Positions 12,000 through 25,223 are shown, counted from the first letter of the stretch. The stretch is 64,000 nucleotides of DNA from Circinella minor (GCA_016758965.1 JAEPRB010000188.1:1-64000), one strand, 5' to 3'. Made by a program: numbers and translations. The notes: generated by a model not told the origin, from the sequence alone.

Positions 12000-13060
12000 T
12001 TGTTCATAATTGTTACACTAGCTCTCGCAAACCTCTAGTATATCGTTGTTCAAAAGGACCTTGCAAAAAATACAATGGTATCCAGATCAATCAGGTTATT
12101 GATTTAATTCAAAACGTGATATTGATGCAGCTGCGACTGTTCGTACCGTTAGTGTGTCTATGCGTTCCGCGTAGAATTATTTGAACCGCTTTATCCGTAG
12201 CGAGCCATTTTTACCAAATCAAATGAAAAATAGACGTGAAGGACACCTATATTACCCGACGAGCATATAGAAACACTACAAAAACTCTGAGAACAATCGT
12301 GGACATGCAATTGATGGTTTAGAAAGACTATCCCGTAATAATCACACAGAATGGTTTACATAGACACCTGGTTAAAAATGCGCGCTAATTATGAAGAAAC
12401 TTACATCATTTGAGACCATCAAGAAACAAACGGGCTGGGTTCTCGATATCAACACAAGTCGTGAAGCAGGCGTTCACCGCTCGAAAAAAAATAACCAGCT
12501 AAAGTTGTAATATCTAATAACGGTGGTATAGACGTTTCAATTTTTGGGGCTATTATTACCGCCGATAGCTTGTGGTAAATCTTTTTTTTTTTTTTTGCGA
12601 AAGCTACAAGCTGTGGTTGGAATTAAAAATCGAAAATCACAAGATCGCGAAGAAAGAACATCAGCTAGGATGATGATACACGAACATATTACGTATTTTG
12701 CACAAATCTTAGAAATGTGATCGACGTTTCGGAGAAGAATGACACGAGTGGAAAGACGTTGATCTCGGTGATGAGAAGTAGCGTAAGCAGTACATCATGC
12801 GAAGAACGCAAAAGAATAGTGGAAGCCCGGGGATTCAAGATATTGTATCTACTTCTGTATAGTCCTTTTCCCAATTCAATCGAGAAGTTCTAGTCGAAAC
12901 TAAAAGCAGGTATTAAACGGAAGCTTCAACTAAAGATAATACCTTGACTCTACGAGTCATTAATTCAACTTGTCTTATTCCAGGCGATTGTCAGGGGCAT
13001 ATTTAACACTCCAAAACCTTTTTCCTATGCTGGAATTAAGGAATCAATGTTGTACGTAGC
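12000..13060 (+). mobile_element. Decayed Tc1/mariner (IS630-type, DDE) transposase
   Basis: Plus-strand reading in shifting frames gives the order of parts of a Tc1/mariner transposase. First comes an N-terminal helix-turn-helix-like region (GIQINQVIDLIQN, later NYLNRFIRSEPF). A central block follows with WVLDINTSREAGVHRSK and, in another frame, VSIFGAIITADS, like the usual ILGAIS strand. Last is GFKILYLLLYSPFPNSIEKF at about 12830-12892, the classic YxPxYSPxxNPIE motif ahead of the third catalytic acid. Stops and frameshifts occur throughout, including a TAG right after EKF, so no protein can be made. I could not delimit the ends with confidence. Confidence 0.75.
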
Positions 13061-14380
13061 AAGATTTTTATTTTATTTTCGTATGTACTTATATTCTTGT
13101 CAAGAGCTATTGGAATATATGGTACTGTGTATTAAATAAAAGAAATATACTCGTCGTGTCAAGTCAATATTTATTTATGTGCCAAATTGAAAATCATTAA
13201 ATCCCAGAAGAAAATTTTGGCTGTGTCAAACTGAAATTGGTGTGAAAAAATAAGATACACCAATTACTAAAATACCTTTCTTTTTCGAACACTTGACCAT
13301 AAAAAGAACAATGACCTAGCTGCAAAGGAAACTTTCTAAAAAAACTTTGATGGTAAGAGTAAATCGGTCAACTCATTATATGTATCTATATACCCGATAA
13401 ATATGATCGGTACACACCTATTAATAACAGTATAGTAATTAGTAAATATGATCATTGTTGTAAAATTTTTCAATTGGTTCTTGGAACTCCTTATATTACT
13501 GTTGTGCCTACGTAGCTTGGACTAAAAATTAAAATTATATTTGCATTGGGTTCATAAAATAGTACTCAGATACGCCTTGTACATTTTATCCCCGTGACAA
13601 GTTTTATATATCTTTCTGAGTTCACAACAATAGAAATGAAACAGGTTTTTAATAACAACTTTTATTTTCTGCAGTTTTGTGATTATTTAGTACACAATAA
13701 GAATCTCAGAAAAACATATGGTAGTTATATTCCGGGCTTCTGTGGTAATAAAATATAATATCCTGTATTTAGTTTTCCCAACAAGATGAAAAAAACTGGA
13801 AATAAATTACGTAGTAGTCATGATGATATATAGTCACCAGATGTGAACAACAATTGGGATATTATAAATTATGAGAAAGAAAGTTGTACCAGCGTAACAC
13901 ACGTGGTAAAGAAGTAAAAAAGAGAGACTACCATTTTCTTTTGTGTTCACTTTTATTAACTCAATTTTTTATACTCAAACCGTTCATTGGAATGGCCTGA
14001 TCTACTATATATGTACATAGATACATATATATATATATCAAACTGCATATAACCAAAAATCAAGTTTGCATTTCAGCAAATCGAAATTGTCATTGATATC
14101 ACGCTCTGATGTATAATATTTTTTTCCAAGGTTTTGCAGCTTAATGGGGGGTTATAGTAAGATAATAAAAATACGAGGGGAAAAAGGGAAATCATTATCC
14201 AACAGAAAATCTGCGGGCTGGAGAGAAAGCTTTTTTTAAATGGGCATGTGGACCTTTGGATCAACCAATCACATTGAATAATACCGCCCATGCCCATTTT
14301 CAAAAGTTCTGTTAGTGGGTGTGTGAAGTTTGTATTTTACCCCCTTGAGAGAGACGTACTGTTGTTCTTTGTCCGTTACC
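13061..14380. other. AT-rich spacer
   Basis: No supported gene. The first few hundred bases may include the 3' terminus of the Tc1/mariner remnant. The last 250 bp become pyrimidine-rich and form the promoter of the next gene. Confidence 0.4.
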
Positions 14381-14389
14381 ATATAAAAG
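14381..14389 (+). promoter_or_regulatory. TATA box of the downstream gene
   Basis: ATATAAAAG lies 190 bp upstream of the ATG at 14573 and is followed by a long CT-rich stretch typical of fungal core promoters. Assignment is by sequence and position only. Confidence 0.5.
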
Positions 14390-14572
14390 TGGCCTATTTT
14401 TTCTCGCTTCTCGTTATTTTATTTTTCTCTTCATAAGTTAATTTTTTTATATTACTCTCTTTTTTTTCCTTTCTTTTTCCCATTTTTTAATTATTATCTT
14501 AATAATCATCATCATATAATTTCAAACTTGCCAGTTTATTCTACGTATTTATTTAATTTAATTTAATTTAAC

Positions 14573-15199
14573 ATGGAAAATCATCAATGCCAACAAGAAG
14601 AACATCAAATTCCTGATCCAAATACATGGCCAAGCCAATATTACGGTCGAACACGTCATGTTGACATTGAACAGTTGTATAATCAACTCATAAATAACAT
14701 ATCTATAAGCTCATCTACAGCGACACCTCGACGATCTGTCAGTTTTTCAACAGAAGCACCGACAGTCTACGAATATGAGGCCGAATTTGAGCCCGGGGTT
14801 GATGAGCATCCACCTCCAGCTTATGAAGAACCTGCAACTGCTTATATTTCGTTAAACGATACAGAGTATTCTACAACAGTTTATGCGGGAGGCCGGAAAA
14901 AGAAATCTGCTGCATTAAAAAAGTTGGATTTACGACCTCTCGTGAATCATGACTACAATAACAGCAAGAATAACAACAGCGAAGAAGACGATGATAAACA
15001 CTCAGTAGCTTCGTCAGAATGTTCGTTACCAACAACCCCACCAGACGTTTATCCGTCTTCTTCCTTACCACAGCCACTTTATAATTCAAAGCCTGAAACG
15101 TCACAAAGCACTGACAGCATTATTTCACGGTCATCATTGTTATTCCGTTTACGCACATCACCTTTGTTTAATCAACGACGAAAAGCAACAGTTAAATAA
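14573..15199 (+). CDS. Uncharacterised PPxY/RVxF-motif protein, possible arrestin-like or PP1 adaptor
   Basis: Single-exon gene for 208 aa with no globular domain that I recognise. Residues 53-58 read RRSVSF, a fit to the RVxF docking motif of protein phosphatase 1, and are followed by a conserved-looking PTVYEYEAEFE. Residues 80-84 read PPPAY, a PPxY motif that binds WW domains such as those of Rsp5/Nedd4 ubiquitin ligases. The rest is acidic or Ser/Thr/Pro-rich and probably disordered, with a basic C-terminus (NQRRKATVK). The combination suggests an adaptor recruited by PP1 and/or an Rsp5-type ligase, but this is inferred from short motifs only. The start is well placed after a TATA box and a CT-rich leader. 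Confidence 0.75.
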   Translation: MENHQCQQEEHQIPDPNTWPSQYYGRTRHVDIEQLYNQLINNISISSSTATPRRSVSFSTEAPTVYEYEAEFEPGVDEHPPPAYEEPATAYISLNDTEYSTTVYAGGRKKKSAALKKLDLRPLVNHDYNNSKNNNSEEDDDKHSVASSECSLPTTPPDVYPSSSLPQPLYNSKPETSQSTDSIISRSSLLFRLRTSPLFNQRRKATVK

Positions 15200-15869
15200 T
15201 ATGCATTTATACAAACAAACCCTTTATCATCAATTACTTAGATCTTGATATAAACATACATACATATAATATTTATATACCTTTTTTCTGATTTCTTTTT
15301 TTTTCTTTGTTATTGACGCTTTTCACATTCTTTTCATCCACACAGACCAAAATTATAGTTTTAACAGATACACATTACACCCATTTACTCTCGTTTCTAT
15401 GTAATATAAACTTTTTCATTCTTCATGTTTAAATATATATAAATAACTTTTTTTTTGTCTTTTCTTTTCCTTCCATGCATTTATACCCTTCCCAAAATCC
15501 AATTTCAATTTTTCATTTTTTTTTTTTGTATGTACGAATCCAAAATATAAATCACATATCCTCGTTTTTTTTTTTCAATTGATAGCATATAAAATAAAAT
15601 AATAGAACACGAACTATACTAAAAACCTGCTATGGGCAAAAAAAAACTTTGGAACGAAAAAGAGAAAGAAAGAGAAAAACGCATGGTATATAATAATCAT
15701 TTATGTATTTTTTTTTAACTTGATGGTGTGAAATGGGACGGGGATAGATGGGGTTGAGTATTTTTTTCTTTCCGTGTTACAACAAAAAAAAAAGAGATAG
15801 GAGCGAGAGAAATAGAAAAAATGCATGCTAAATAACAAATGGGAATGAGAGAGAAAAATATATATATTA
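15200..15869. other. Tail-to-tail intergenic region
   Basis: This stretch lies between two converging genes and consists of 3' UTR-like AT-rich sequence with T and A runs on the respective strands. No further gene is visible. Confidence 0.5.
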
Positions 15870-18365
15870 TTATTCAAAACTACTCTCACCGGGCTTGTTA
15901 TAATGTAACGTATACTTGTTTGGTGGTTGTATTTGTTGTTGATCTTCTGAAGCACCTTCCATCCAACGACATGCATTTAACATCTTATCGGCATGCATAA
16001 ATGCATTTGTTGCAGTTTGAATGAAATCTTTGTTCCTAAGACTTTGTTGACTTTCTAGTAGCCGTCCAAAATCATCTACTCTTTGTCGTAATGATTCAAA
16101 TTGTCTTTCTGTTTGTTTATTTTGACGTTGTTTCAACAATCGCATCTGCTGTTGTTGCTGTTGCTGCTGTTGTTGCTGTTGCGCTTGCTGTTGCTGTTGT
16201 TGCTGTTGTTGTTGCTGACTAATCCGATTATTGTTGCTATTGTTGTTACCCCCTTTACTACCACCACTAGCTCTGGATTTTGTACTATTACTATTGCCAT
16301 TATTTGAATTTTGGTTATTGCTGTTATGATGGTGATGATGATGAGGGATAAATGGTGGATGTGAATGTTTGTGGATCAAGGTAACATGACCTGTCTTTTT
16401 ACTCAGATCAATAATAACTGTCAATGCTCCAGCACAGTCATATCGGTTTGCAGCTTTCGGATGGTCACCTTTTCGTGGTTTAGCTGTATCCGCTCGCTGA
16501 GAACAATAATACCGTAATGTGGATAAGGTATCTGGGGCTTTGGTGGATCGTCTACGATCCTTCATACTGTTATATTTATATTAAACACATCATTTTAGTT
16601 ATTTTTCTAAACTCACGTAACGCGTATCTCTCGTAAATCAAAAATATCTTTTCTCCACCTCCTTCCCTCTTTTCGACCCATTGTATATGTACCTGAAATT
16701 GAATTTTGTTCCTGCAAGAATATGTTCACAAATAGCACGACCCAATTGTGTAAATCCAGCTTCGTTACCCAATCGTGCTATCAATGGATTAATATCTACT
16801 ACATATTGTTTCCGTTCAAATTCTGTTTCTTGTTGTAATGCACATACAAATGCTTCAGGTGATAATACATCTTGATTATGAACATTATTTTGAGATGTCT
16901 TTGAAGGAGATCGACCAGTAGAACTAGTGGTGATATGATGTTTTGTTTCATTGTTATTATTACTATTATTATTACCCTGATTGCGGTTATTATTATTATT
17001 GGTTTTATTGTTGCTACTGGTACTGCTGTTATTGTTGTTAGTATTGGTATTTGTCGCTGGTACAGTATTAGGCGCAGGAGAAGCATTACTAGAGGTAGGA
17101 GTAACTGTGGCAGAAACAGTGGAGGTAGTAGTACTGGTAGGAGTCACATTACTATTATTGTTATCTATTATCCGCATTCGAATAGGTATTTGTTGTTGGT
17201 GATGTTGTTGCGGGGAAATTTCGTGTAAAGATCTTGGAGGTTGTGCAAGTGGAGGCGGTGGATGAGATGGTAACGGAGATGGCTGTTGATGATGGAAATG
17301 AGTTTCATGCTGTGGTTGCTGAGGTAATGTCAATGGCAGCGATACAGGCGGTTGATGCTGATGCTGTTGTTGTTGTGTATGCACATGATGTGGAAGTTGT
17401 TGTTGATTATGATGATGTTGTTGATTCTGTATTGGTGCACGTAACGGTGAAGAAGAAAATAAACCATGAGGTTTACTTAAAGTTTGCTGTTGTTGTGGTG
17501 ATAACCCTGGTATGATTGAAGAAGAAAGTGGTAAAGTGGGTTTAATTTGAGGTGAAGAAACTGGTCGTTGCTGCTGCTGTTGTTGCTGTTGTTGCTGTTG
17601 TTGTTGCTGTTGTTGTTGTTGCTGTTGTTGTTGCTGTTGTTGCTGTTGTTGCTGCTGTTGTTGCTGTTGTTGCTGCTGTTGTTGTTGTGGTTGTTGAGGA
17701 GGCATTCTCAGAGGAGCGGGCGCCTGCAGATGCTGTGTTTGAAGCGACTGCGGAGAAAGGTGCTGTTGCTGCTGTTGGTGATGGTGATGTTGTTGCTGCT
17801 GCTGTTGTTGTTGCTGGTGCATATGTTGGGGTGCTGCAGCAGCAGCATAATGACTATATTGTGGAGGAAAACGTGCGTGCTTAAATGTCCTTTGTGATTC
17901 TTCATAAACATCGTTGTTATATCGCTCCAACTGTTGTTTTCGTTTTTGAAATTCCCTAGAACGACAAATATCACATATATTATAATCAAGTCGTCGTTCA
18001 AGTGGAAAATGAGAAGCCGATCGAAAAGTTTGACACCCATCACAATAAATCGTTTCATGAGTACTTGTCATAACACTCTGCTGCTGACCACTAGTTGTTG
18101 GTCCTCCTGGTCCTCCAGTTCCACTACCCGTTGTACCAGCAGTACCATTTCCCCCCCCTCCCCCTCCTCCAACGGCCGCGGCCGCGGCCGCTGCTGCTGC
18201 TGTGGCGTGTTGGGTATGTACTGCAGACGATAAAGGCTGTGCACTGGCGACCGTTGTCATTGTTTGCAAGTGATGGCTCATCATTGGGGGTCGATGATGA
18301 CTAGGTGCTGGCATGGAAGTTGGATAACCATGAGGTTGAAAGGCGCGTGGAGGTCCATGTGACAT
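15870..18365 (-). CDS. Large poly-Q nuclear regulator with two Cys/His motifs
   Basis: Two exons, 18365-16693 and 16566-15870, with a 126-bp intron that restores phase, give 789 aa. A zinc-binding-like motif has Cys 108, 111, 131 and 134 (C-X2-C-X19-C-X2-C; IYCDGCQTFRSASHF then ICDICRSREFQKRK). A long N/Q/H/P-rich region follows, with an almost pure poly-Q tract of about 45 residues. A conserved C-terminal domain starts near residue 500 (LSPEAFVCALQQETEFERKQ), crosses the splice at FNFS-MKDRRR and ends in a Cys579/Cys602/His623/His625 arrangement (YDCAGALTVIIDLSKKTGHV, HKHSH). I read the last part as a possible WRKY-GCM1/FAR1-like zinc fold, by analogy only. The likely role is transcription regulation. 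A GTGAGA near the end could be a donor for an extra terminal exon. Confidence 0.82.
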
Positions 18366-19844
18366 AATGATTGAACTAAATTATATTTTGTATAAAAAAT
18401 ATTGTTTTCTCTTTTTTTTCTCTACAATCCAAAACCCAATTATGAAATGACTGAAAAATAGCTTGGAGCCCAAAAAAAAATATAAAAAAAGGGGATAATG
18501 TATATATATATATATGTGAGTGTGTCTGCTGTGCTATAACGTTATATATGAAAGTATATATGTAGTAGTAGTAGTATAACTTTTGTGCTGTGGGTATTAT
18601 GTGTGTGAGTATATTAAAAAAAATACGATTTTGTCGTGTGAGCTTTGCTTTTGCTTTACAATGTAGAAAAAGTGTAAGTGTTGGTTCAGCTCTTCTTTTC
18701 AGCGATCAAAGTTATTATTCTATTGTCGTTTCCGTTTCTCACTTTTTTTTTAAAGCAGAGCAACAAAAAAAAAAGTGGGGGAGTTTGCAACAAAAGAAGA
18801 ACTATAATCGGGGGACCCGCTTTTTTCTTTTCTGGATGAACTACTGGTTTACCAGTGACGTCGTGATTGAAAATGGTTCACAACGCCCAGTTTGATTTTA
18901 GCCTTTACCCATTTATCTCTCCTTCTCTTTTTTTCTTTATCATTTATATTTATTTGATTTCTTTTTTTTTATGGTGATATTATTATAGTACCCAAATCTA
19001 CTTCGTGTGTTCTAAAGCTTAAAAGAACAAGTAAACTTTTTTTCATTCAGAGTCAGCTTTAAGTGTAGGTGCAAATTTGTTCTAGTGTACGTGTGGGTTT
19101 AGTATTAAATATATATACATACACCCTTTATGTTATCAACCACTAAAAAATTAGATTTGGTTGCACACCACCTCCTATCTTCGTTACCCTAAACGTAAAA
19201 GTTATGCAGCTTCATATAATTATTCAAAAAAGATCTACTTTTTTTTTCTTATTGATCATACTTAAACCTTCTTCTGGATGAGATGATAAAAGTCCAAGAA
19301 GCTTCAAATTCGTTTCCTATATATATCCAAATGATTTCTTTTTATTTAAAACGTTGATGGAGTTTTGAGTCAATTAACCACTTTAGGATAAAATTTATGT
19401 ATTGATAATCACTTCAAAAAACGGAAGAGAATTGTATGTTTTATCAACTGATCATACAACTGATAAATTATGGTTTTAGCTGTAAATAACCTACCCACAC
19501 AAAGATTGGGATATTTTTAAAAAGTTGAATTGAGAATATAACTTTTAAGCCGAGTTTAACTATTATTTCCCAAAATAATAATAATATCACCTCTTCCTAG
19601 CAACTTATGTAATAAGGAAGTCTCATTCGTTAATAATAATAAAAACTAAGTGTACTCTGATATACCAAGCATTTTGTTTAATTTTGCTCGTGATCTGATG
19701 ACTAAACGACCGACATTGTTATTTACAACGTAAAATAATATGCATGCAGGCGGATGGTAAGTGTAGTTTCAAATTTCAACAAATTTGAACCGTGTTACAT
19801 GAAAAAGTATTATGTTCTCACAACAGTGTGTTCTATTATTAAAC
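18366..19844. other. Divergent intergenic/promoter region
   Basis: This stretch separates the poly-Q regulator (minus) from thymidylate synthase (plus). It holds T/A homopolymers and a short TA-repeat near 18500. A CRE-like TGACGTC lies at 18856-18862, next to a small palindrome (ACTGGTTTACCAGT). The ORF at 18590-18895 has poly-A/T-derived composition and is not called. Confidence 0.4.
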
Positions 19845-19858
19845 GTTGCCATGGCAAC
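19845..19858. promoter_or_regulatory. RFX (Crt1-type) X-box, perfect 14-bp palindrome
   Basis: GTTGCCATGGCAAC is a perfect inverted repeat identical to the consensus X-box bound by RFX-family winged-helix proteins, including yeast Crt1/Rfx1, which represses nucleotide-synthesis genes until DNA damage. It lies 194 bp upstream of the thymidylate synthase ATG. The binding role is inferred from sequence and context. Confidence 0.7.
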
Positions 19859-19935
19859 CGTTTGTTGTCTGGTAGATTACTAATAGCAATATGGAATATG
19901 GATGGTGCGATACATTGGCGGGGTTACTCACGTCG

Positions 19936-19977
19936 ACGCGGTTCGGCGAAGGAAATTTTGTTTAACGCGTCGCGCGT
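19936..19977. promoter_or_regulatory. MCB (MluI cell-cycle box) cluster
   Basis: Three ACGCG cores lie within 42 bp: ACGCG at 19936-19940, the full MCB ACGCGT at 19965-19970, and a reverse-strand core at 19973-19977. They sit 75-116 bp upstream of the thymidylate synthase start. MCBs bind the MBF (Mbp1-Swi6) complex and drive G1/S expression. The yeast orthologue CDC21/TMP1 is a classic MCB gene. Confidence 0.75.
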
Positions 19978-20051
19978 TATTTTTCTTTTAAAGAACTTGT
20001 TCTCCTGTTTTTTTTTTTTATCTCCTTGTTCAATTTCACAACAACAACAAA

Positions 20052-21052
<1,001 letters not shown>

Positions 21053-23625
21053 TACATATATATACAGCCCTTGATTTTTCATTCCCTTTTCTTACATCCA
21101 TCTTCTCGAAACCCTTATCAATGGGAGTTCGATGACACTCATTTCCTCCTCAAATCGCCTTGCAACTTTGTATATATTATTATTTGTTTGTTACTCTTTG
21201 CTGGCTATGTTTCAGCTACTAGTATAGAACGTTTTAAGAGAATTTCCCGTCATATATTTTATACTTTTATTTATCTACAAATTGGTAACATCGTTACTTA
21301 ATTTTATTTACAGTTGCATATTTCAGCATATACCAATTGTTTTTGTGATTATGGATTCTTCTGATCTATTGAATTTTATACATAATTCCCCTTTTTATCG
21401 AGCATTAAATACAAAATCGGGCAGAATTTGGCTAACGTTCCGTAACGATAAGTTGGTTAATAGCTCGGCAGTCTATGCGTCGTTCTTGTTTATAACACAG
21501 GAGGTAGATATGATTTTAAGAGCATCCTAAGATCACTTTTCCTTTTCTACTCCTTCTTTTGAAGTGGGCTTCGATAGAATTTTAATGTCGATCATGTTTT
21601 TCGTATATGTTCATTGATTTCATTAATCATGATATTCCAACTTGGCAATTCAAGTTTTCAAACAAGCTAAATATTATGTAAAATTTAACTATGCATCAAG
21701 AAATAATAGAAACGATTTTTAACTTTTTTTATACTTTAATAATTAGAGTTTATTATTATCCCAGTGTTATAAACCTATACCCTTGCCCATATAATTATCG
21801 TGTTCTCGTCATATATATATTGCTGTTGTTTACATTTATTAACATATTAAATGTACAACTTTCACAGCGATCTATTACGTATGAATGTTACACCACGTCT
21901 TTTTCTTTCTCACTTTCTTTCTATGGTATATCTAACTATTTTTGACCTTTAATTCAAAGTATGTCCATATTGCTACATTCATTGACTATGTTTATAATTG
22001 ACTTGAAGTATACCGTTTCTAAGAAATTTTTACGTATCCTTTTTTTCACAATTCTAAAAAAAAAATCAAGATCTGGCGCTTGCGAATGATCGACACTGTA
22101 AATGCATAAAAAGATAAACGATTGAGAGATCCATTTTTCATTTATGCATGATAGCCAACATGCAGCAAATTCTTCTGGGTATATATATCTCGAATAAGAT
22201 GACAAAATCATACTTTGCCACAAGATGAGTACTGTGACTGGTGGCTATCATGATAGCTGTGAGTTCTATAATAAAGAAGATTATATACAATGACACAGAA
22301 GTTCAATTTATATTTTACACTCCATTACTGCTTCTTCCATTACCTGGCCATTTATAACCCTGATAGTACATATAACATACATTTTGTATATTATATAACT
22401 ATCAAACATATTGAAAAGATTTAATTATTTAAGAGCTGAGCGATGGGGCTGGTAAGCACCTGATAATTCTGCATATTAGCAAACTGACAATCAAGCTAAT
22501 AAAAACTGTTTTTTTGTTTTTGAACGTATCACATATAATTTTCTTGAGATGCCTTTTATGTTCTACATATATAATTTAGTAATGCGCATATATGATAGTA
22601 TAATTATTATATACTGACTATATGTACTTTTAAAAAAGCTTTTGTTAAAAACAGAAGAAGAAAAAGCAGATTCTGAAAAAAAATTCAGACGAATGTGAGC
22701 TATTTGAGTATAACCGTTGTTGATGTCAATAATGTCAGGAGTCGCCTTCGGGCTTCAAGGAAATTTTAATGAAATATCTATCAAACCATAAGGACAAATT
22801 AACAGTGCACAGAAGATCATCATGCACGTAAAATCAAAGCATGTAATTTTGTACCAATTATTATAGAAAGTAAAAAAACTGAAACATGGCGGCATGGCGA
22901 AAATAACATAGGTGCTTTTGTAAAGAGCATGTTACTTCACTGTTTTTTATCTTCTAATATTATGGGAATATATTTACTCCCTAGAAATATCTACAAGACT
23001 AATTGAAATGCCCTTCTACGTTTTTTTTCGAGAAATATAAATATTACACAATGGGCTAGCAACATCTATCATTCAACTGATGCATAATAAATTGATGTAC
23101 ATATTGATAAGTATCGTATCCCATTAAATTTCTGCACTTGTATAACATATGACGGTAGAATCCGTCTTATTCTCAAATTTAAGCTACATCCAGCAAGTAC
23201 GTACGTATTTAGAGGCTGCCAATCAACAAGGGATGAATATTGCTTATACATCTTTGTAAGTCTAGGATTTTTTTTTTCGTACATCAAAAATAAACAGATT
23301 TACAATGAGTACGATAATACACTATAATTGGAGTACAAGTTCCAATACAGTTGAGACTGTTTGCATAAGTAAATTTGAAGACTTTGTACCACCACACATT
23401 GAATTCCATATAAGTTGTTCGTGAGACTTTTTAATATAAAACCCCCCTTTTCTTTTATCATCGTTTATTCTTATTCAACTTCCATATGCAACTTTGAAGG
23501 AGGTCTTTCTCTCCAAATATTGCAATTATTCATATACAAGAATAAAAAAAAAGAGTCATAGCAGTACCAAATCGAGCTTTTGACTTTTAGTCTTTTAGTT
23601 TCCTCCCTTTCCCAAGTCCCTACAA
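21053..23625. other. Intergenic region, weak coding-like pieces only
   Basis: After the thymidylate synthase 3' UTR, a 60-codon frame at 21351-21530 (MDSSDLLNFIHNSPFYRALN, then GRIWLTFRNDKLVNSSAVY) has protein-like composition but no known domain. A short plus-strand piece near 23150-23255 (NLSYIQQVRTYLEAANQQG) is similar. Neither has a convincing gene structure. The rest is AT-rich with no visible signal. Confidence 0.35.
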
Positions 23626-25223
23626 ATGTCGAGCGTACAACATAACAACATGGATGAGCAAACAATGTTACCATCTTCTAAAAATCTTTCAATACAAGAG
23701 TTTTCCCGAGTTTGTCGAATCTGTTTGGAAAAAGACGATAAGGATAATCTCATCTCACCATGTAAATGCAAAGGCTCAATGTAATAATAACCTTTTGCAA
23801 GCACATACTCGCATATGCGTAACGATCATATATCTATCTCTTTACTCACGCTATTATTAAAATACATAGAAAGTATGTTCATGCACATTGCATAGCATCA
23901 TGGAGGATATCCTTAGCACACAACAATCGGTATAAAGAATTATATCATTGCACATTATGTCAACAGCGATTCCAAGTACGCCATCGAAGACGATGGGTGG
24001 CATTACTAAACTACAGAGGTATAGTTGGAAAAAACAGCGGGGAAGGGATAAACAGTTTGTATAATTATATTTCTAGGCGTATTTATTTTTGTACATATAA
24101 CATATTGTTAACTTCTCATTTGGGTAATTATTATCCATAGCTTCTCGTGTCTTGGCAACAGCCGTTATTCTGATACTTGTTCTTATTCCTGCAGGTAAGG
24201 ACGTTTGACATTTTTCATGCAACCAAAAAAAAAACCATTTATTAACAAACAAAATATAAATATAAATATAAATTCTTAGGCACTTTAATGAAAACACTTA
24301 TTCATTTATCAGTCCAATTATCAAATTACTCAGGTGGATTACATGAAGTATGGAACAGTGGATCACTTATGAAAATCATCATTACCTCAGTTGAAAATTC
24401 ATTACGACGTTCATTCTTAATCTTTACTGACATACAACCCAACGAAACTTTTTCATCATTTGCTACACAAAGCAAGGTGCTTTATACGCCTTTTCCTGTA
24501 TGTTTTCGATCGGCGTCCGATACCGACCATTCTCTTGTTACCAGCACCCTTCTTTATTACTTTTTATTCCCGTTGGCAGATGACCGATTATGGCATTTCA
24601 TTTTATGTCGTCTTGAACACCTTCATCTTGGTTTCTTTTTACTCGGTAGCATTAACAATATATGGTTCACATACAAGATTTTAAATGATATGTTTGACAT
24701 TGTGTTAGCTGTACAACAAGACCAAGCGGAAGTGGCTGCTGATGATGATCATGTCATGGAAGCAATTGCTCAGCAACAAGATGACAACAATATGATTGGG
24801 GATGAAGAAGATGAGGGCGATGGTAACCAGGAGCATGATATAATGCAAGCAGCTGTTGCCGTTGCAGCAGCAGCACAAAATGATCAACGGATTGATAACT
24901 TGACACGTCGGTTGGGTAGACTGGTCAAAGGATTCTTGTTGACATATTGCTGCTCACTTGTAGTGCTTTTTTGGATACATTTCAATCTATTCGCATTCCA
25001 CACTGATGCTCAGGGACAAGATGATGAAACAATAGCCGATAATAATGAAGAAAGGATATATAGTTCGCGACAATTTGTTGCAGAATTTCCATTATGGACA
25101 TTTCGCTGGGTCACTTTAGGTATTGCTGTTGGTGATTTTGCAACACGTGGTATCTATGGATGGCTAGCAAGGATAACAAATTGTGTTGATGATGAAGAAG
25201 TCATATCCCAAGCAATAATATAA
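23626..25223 (+). CDS. Membrane RING-CH (MARCH-type) E3 ubiquitin ligase
   Basis: Four exons, 23626-23780, 23870-24018, 24141-24194 and 24280-25223, keep phase throughout and encode 433 aa. The N-terminus carries a C4HC3 RING-CH finger: Cys 30, 33, 46, 48, His 56, Cys 59, 79 and 82 (VCRICLEKDDKDN, CKCKGSIKYVHAHC, YHCTLCQQRF). Hydrophobic segments follow: VLATAVILILVLIPAG directly after the RING, then LHLGFFLLGSINNIWFTY, GFLLTYCCSLVVLFWIHF and a weaker C-terminal one. An acidic, Gln-rich, probably disordered loop lies between the second and third. The layout fits MARCH/Doa10-related ligases of endomembranes, but the protein is far shorter than Doa10. The chosen first ATG is the first one in frame with the finger. 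Confidence 0.88.

Noticed and set aside
17234..17897. Large plus-strand ORFs rich in Leu or Val across the poly-Q gene.
   Set aside because: They are frame shadows of CAG/CAA repeats on the opposite strand.
22244..22257. Perfect palindrome GCTATCATGATAGC.
   Set aside because: It is isolated, not near a start codon, and matches no known site that I can name.
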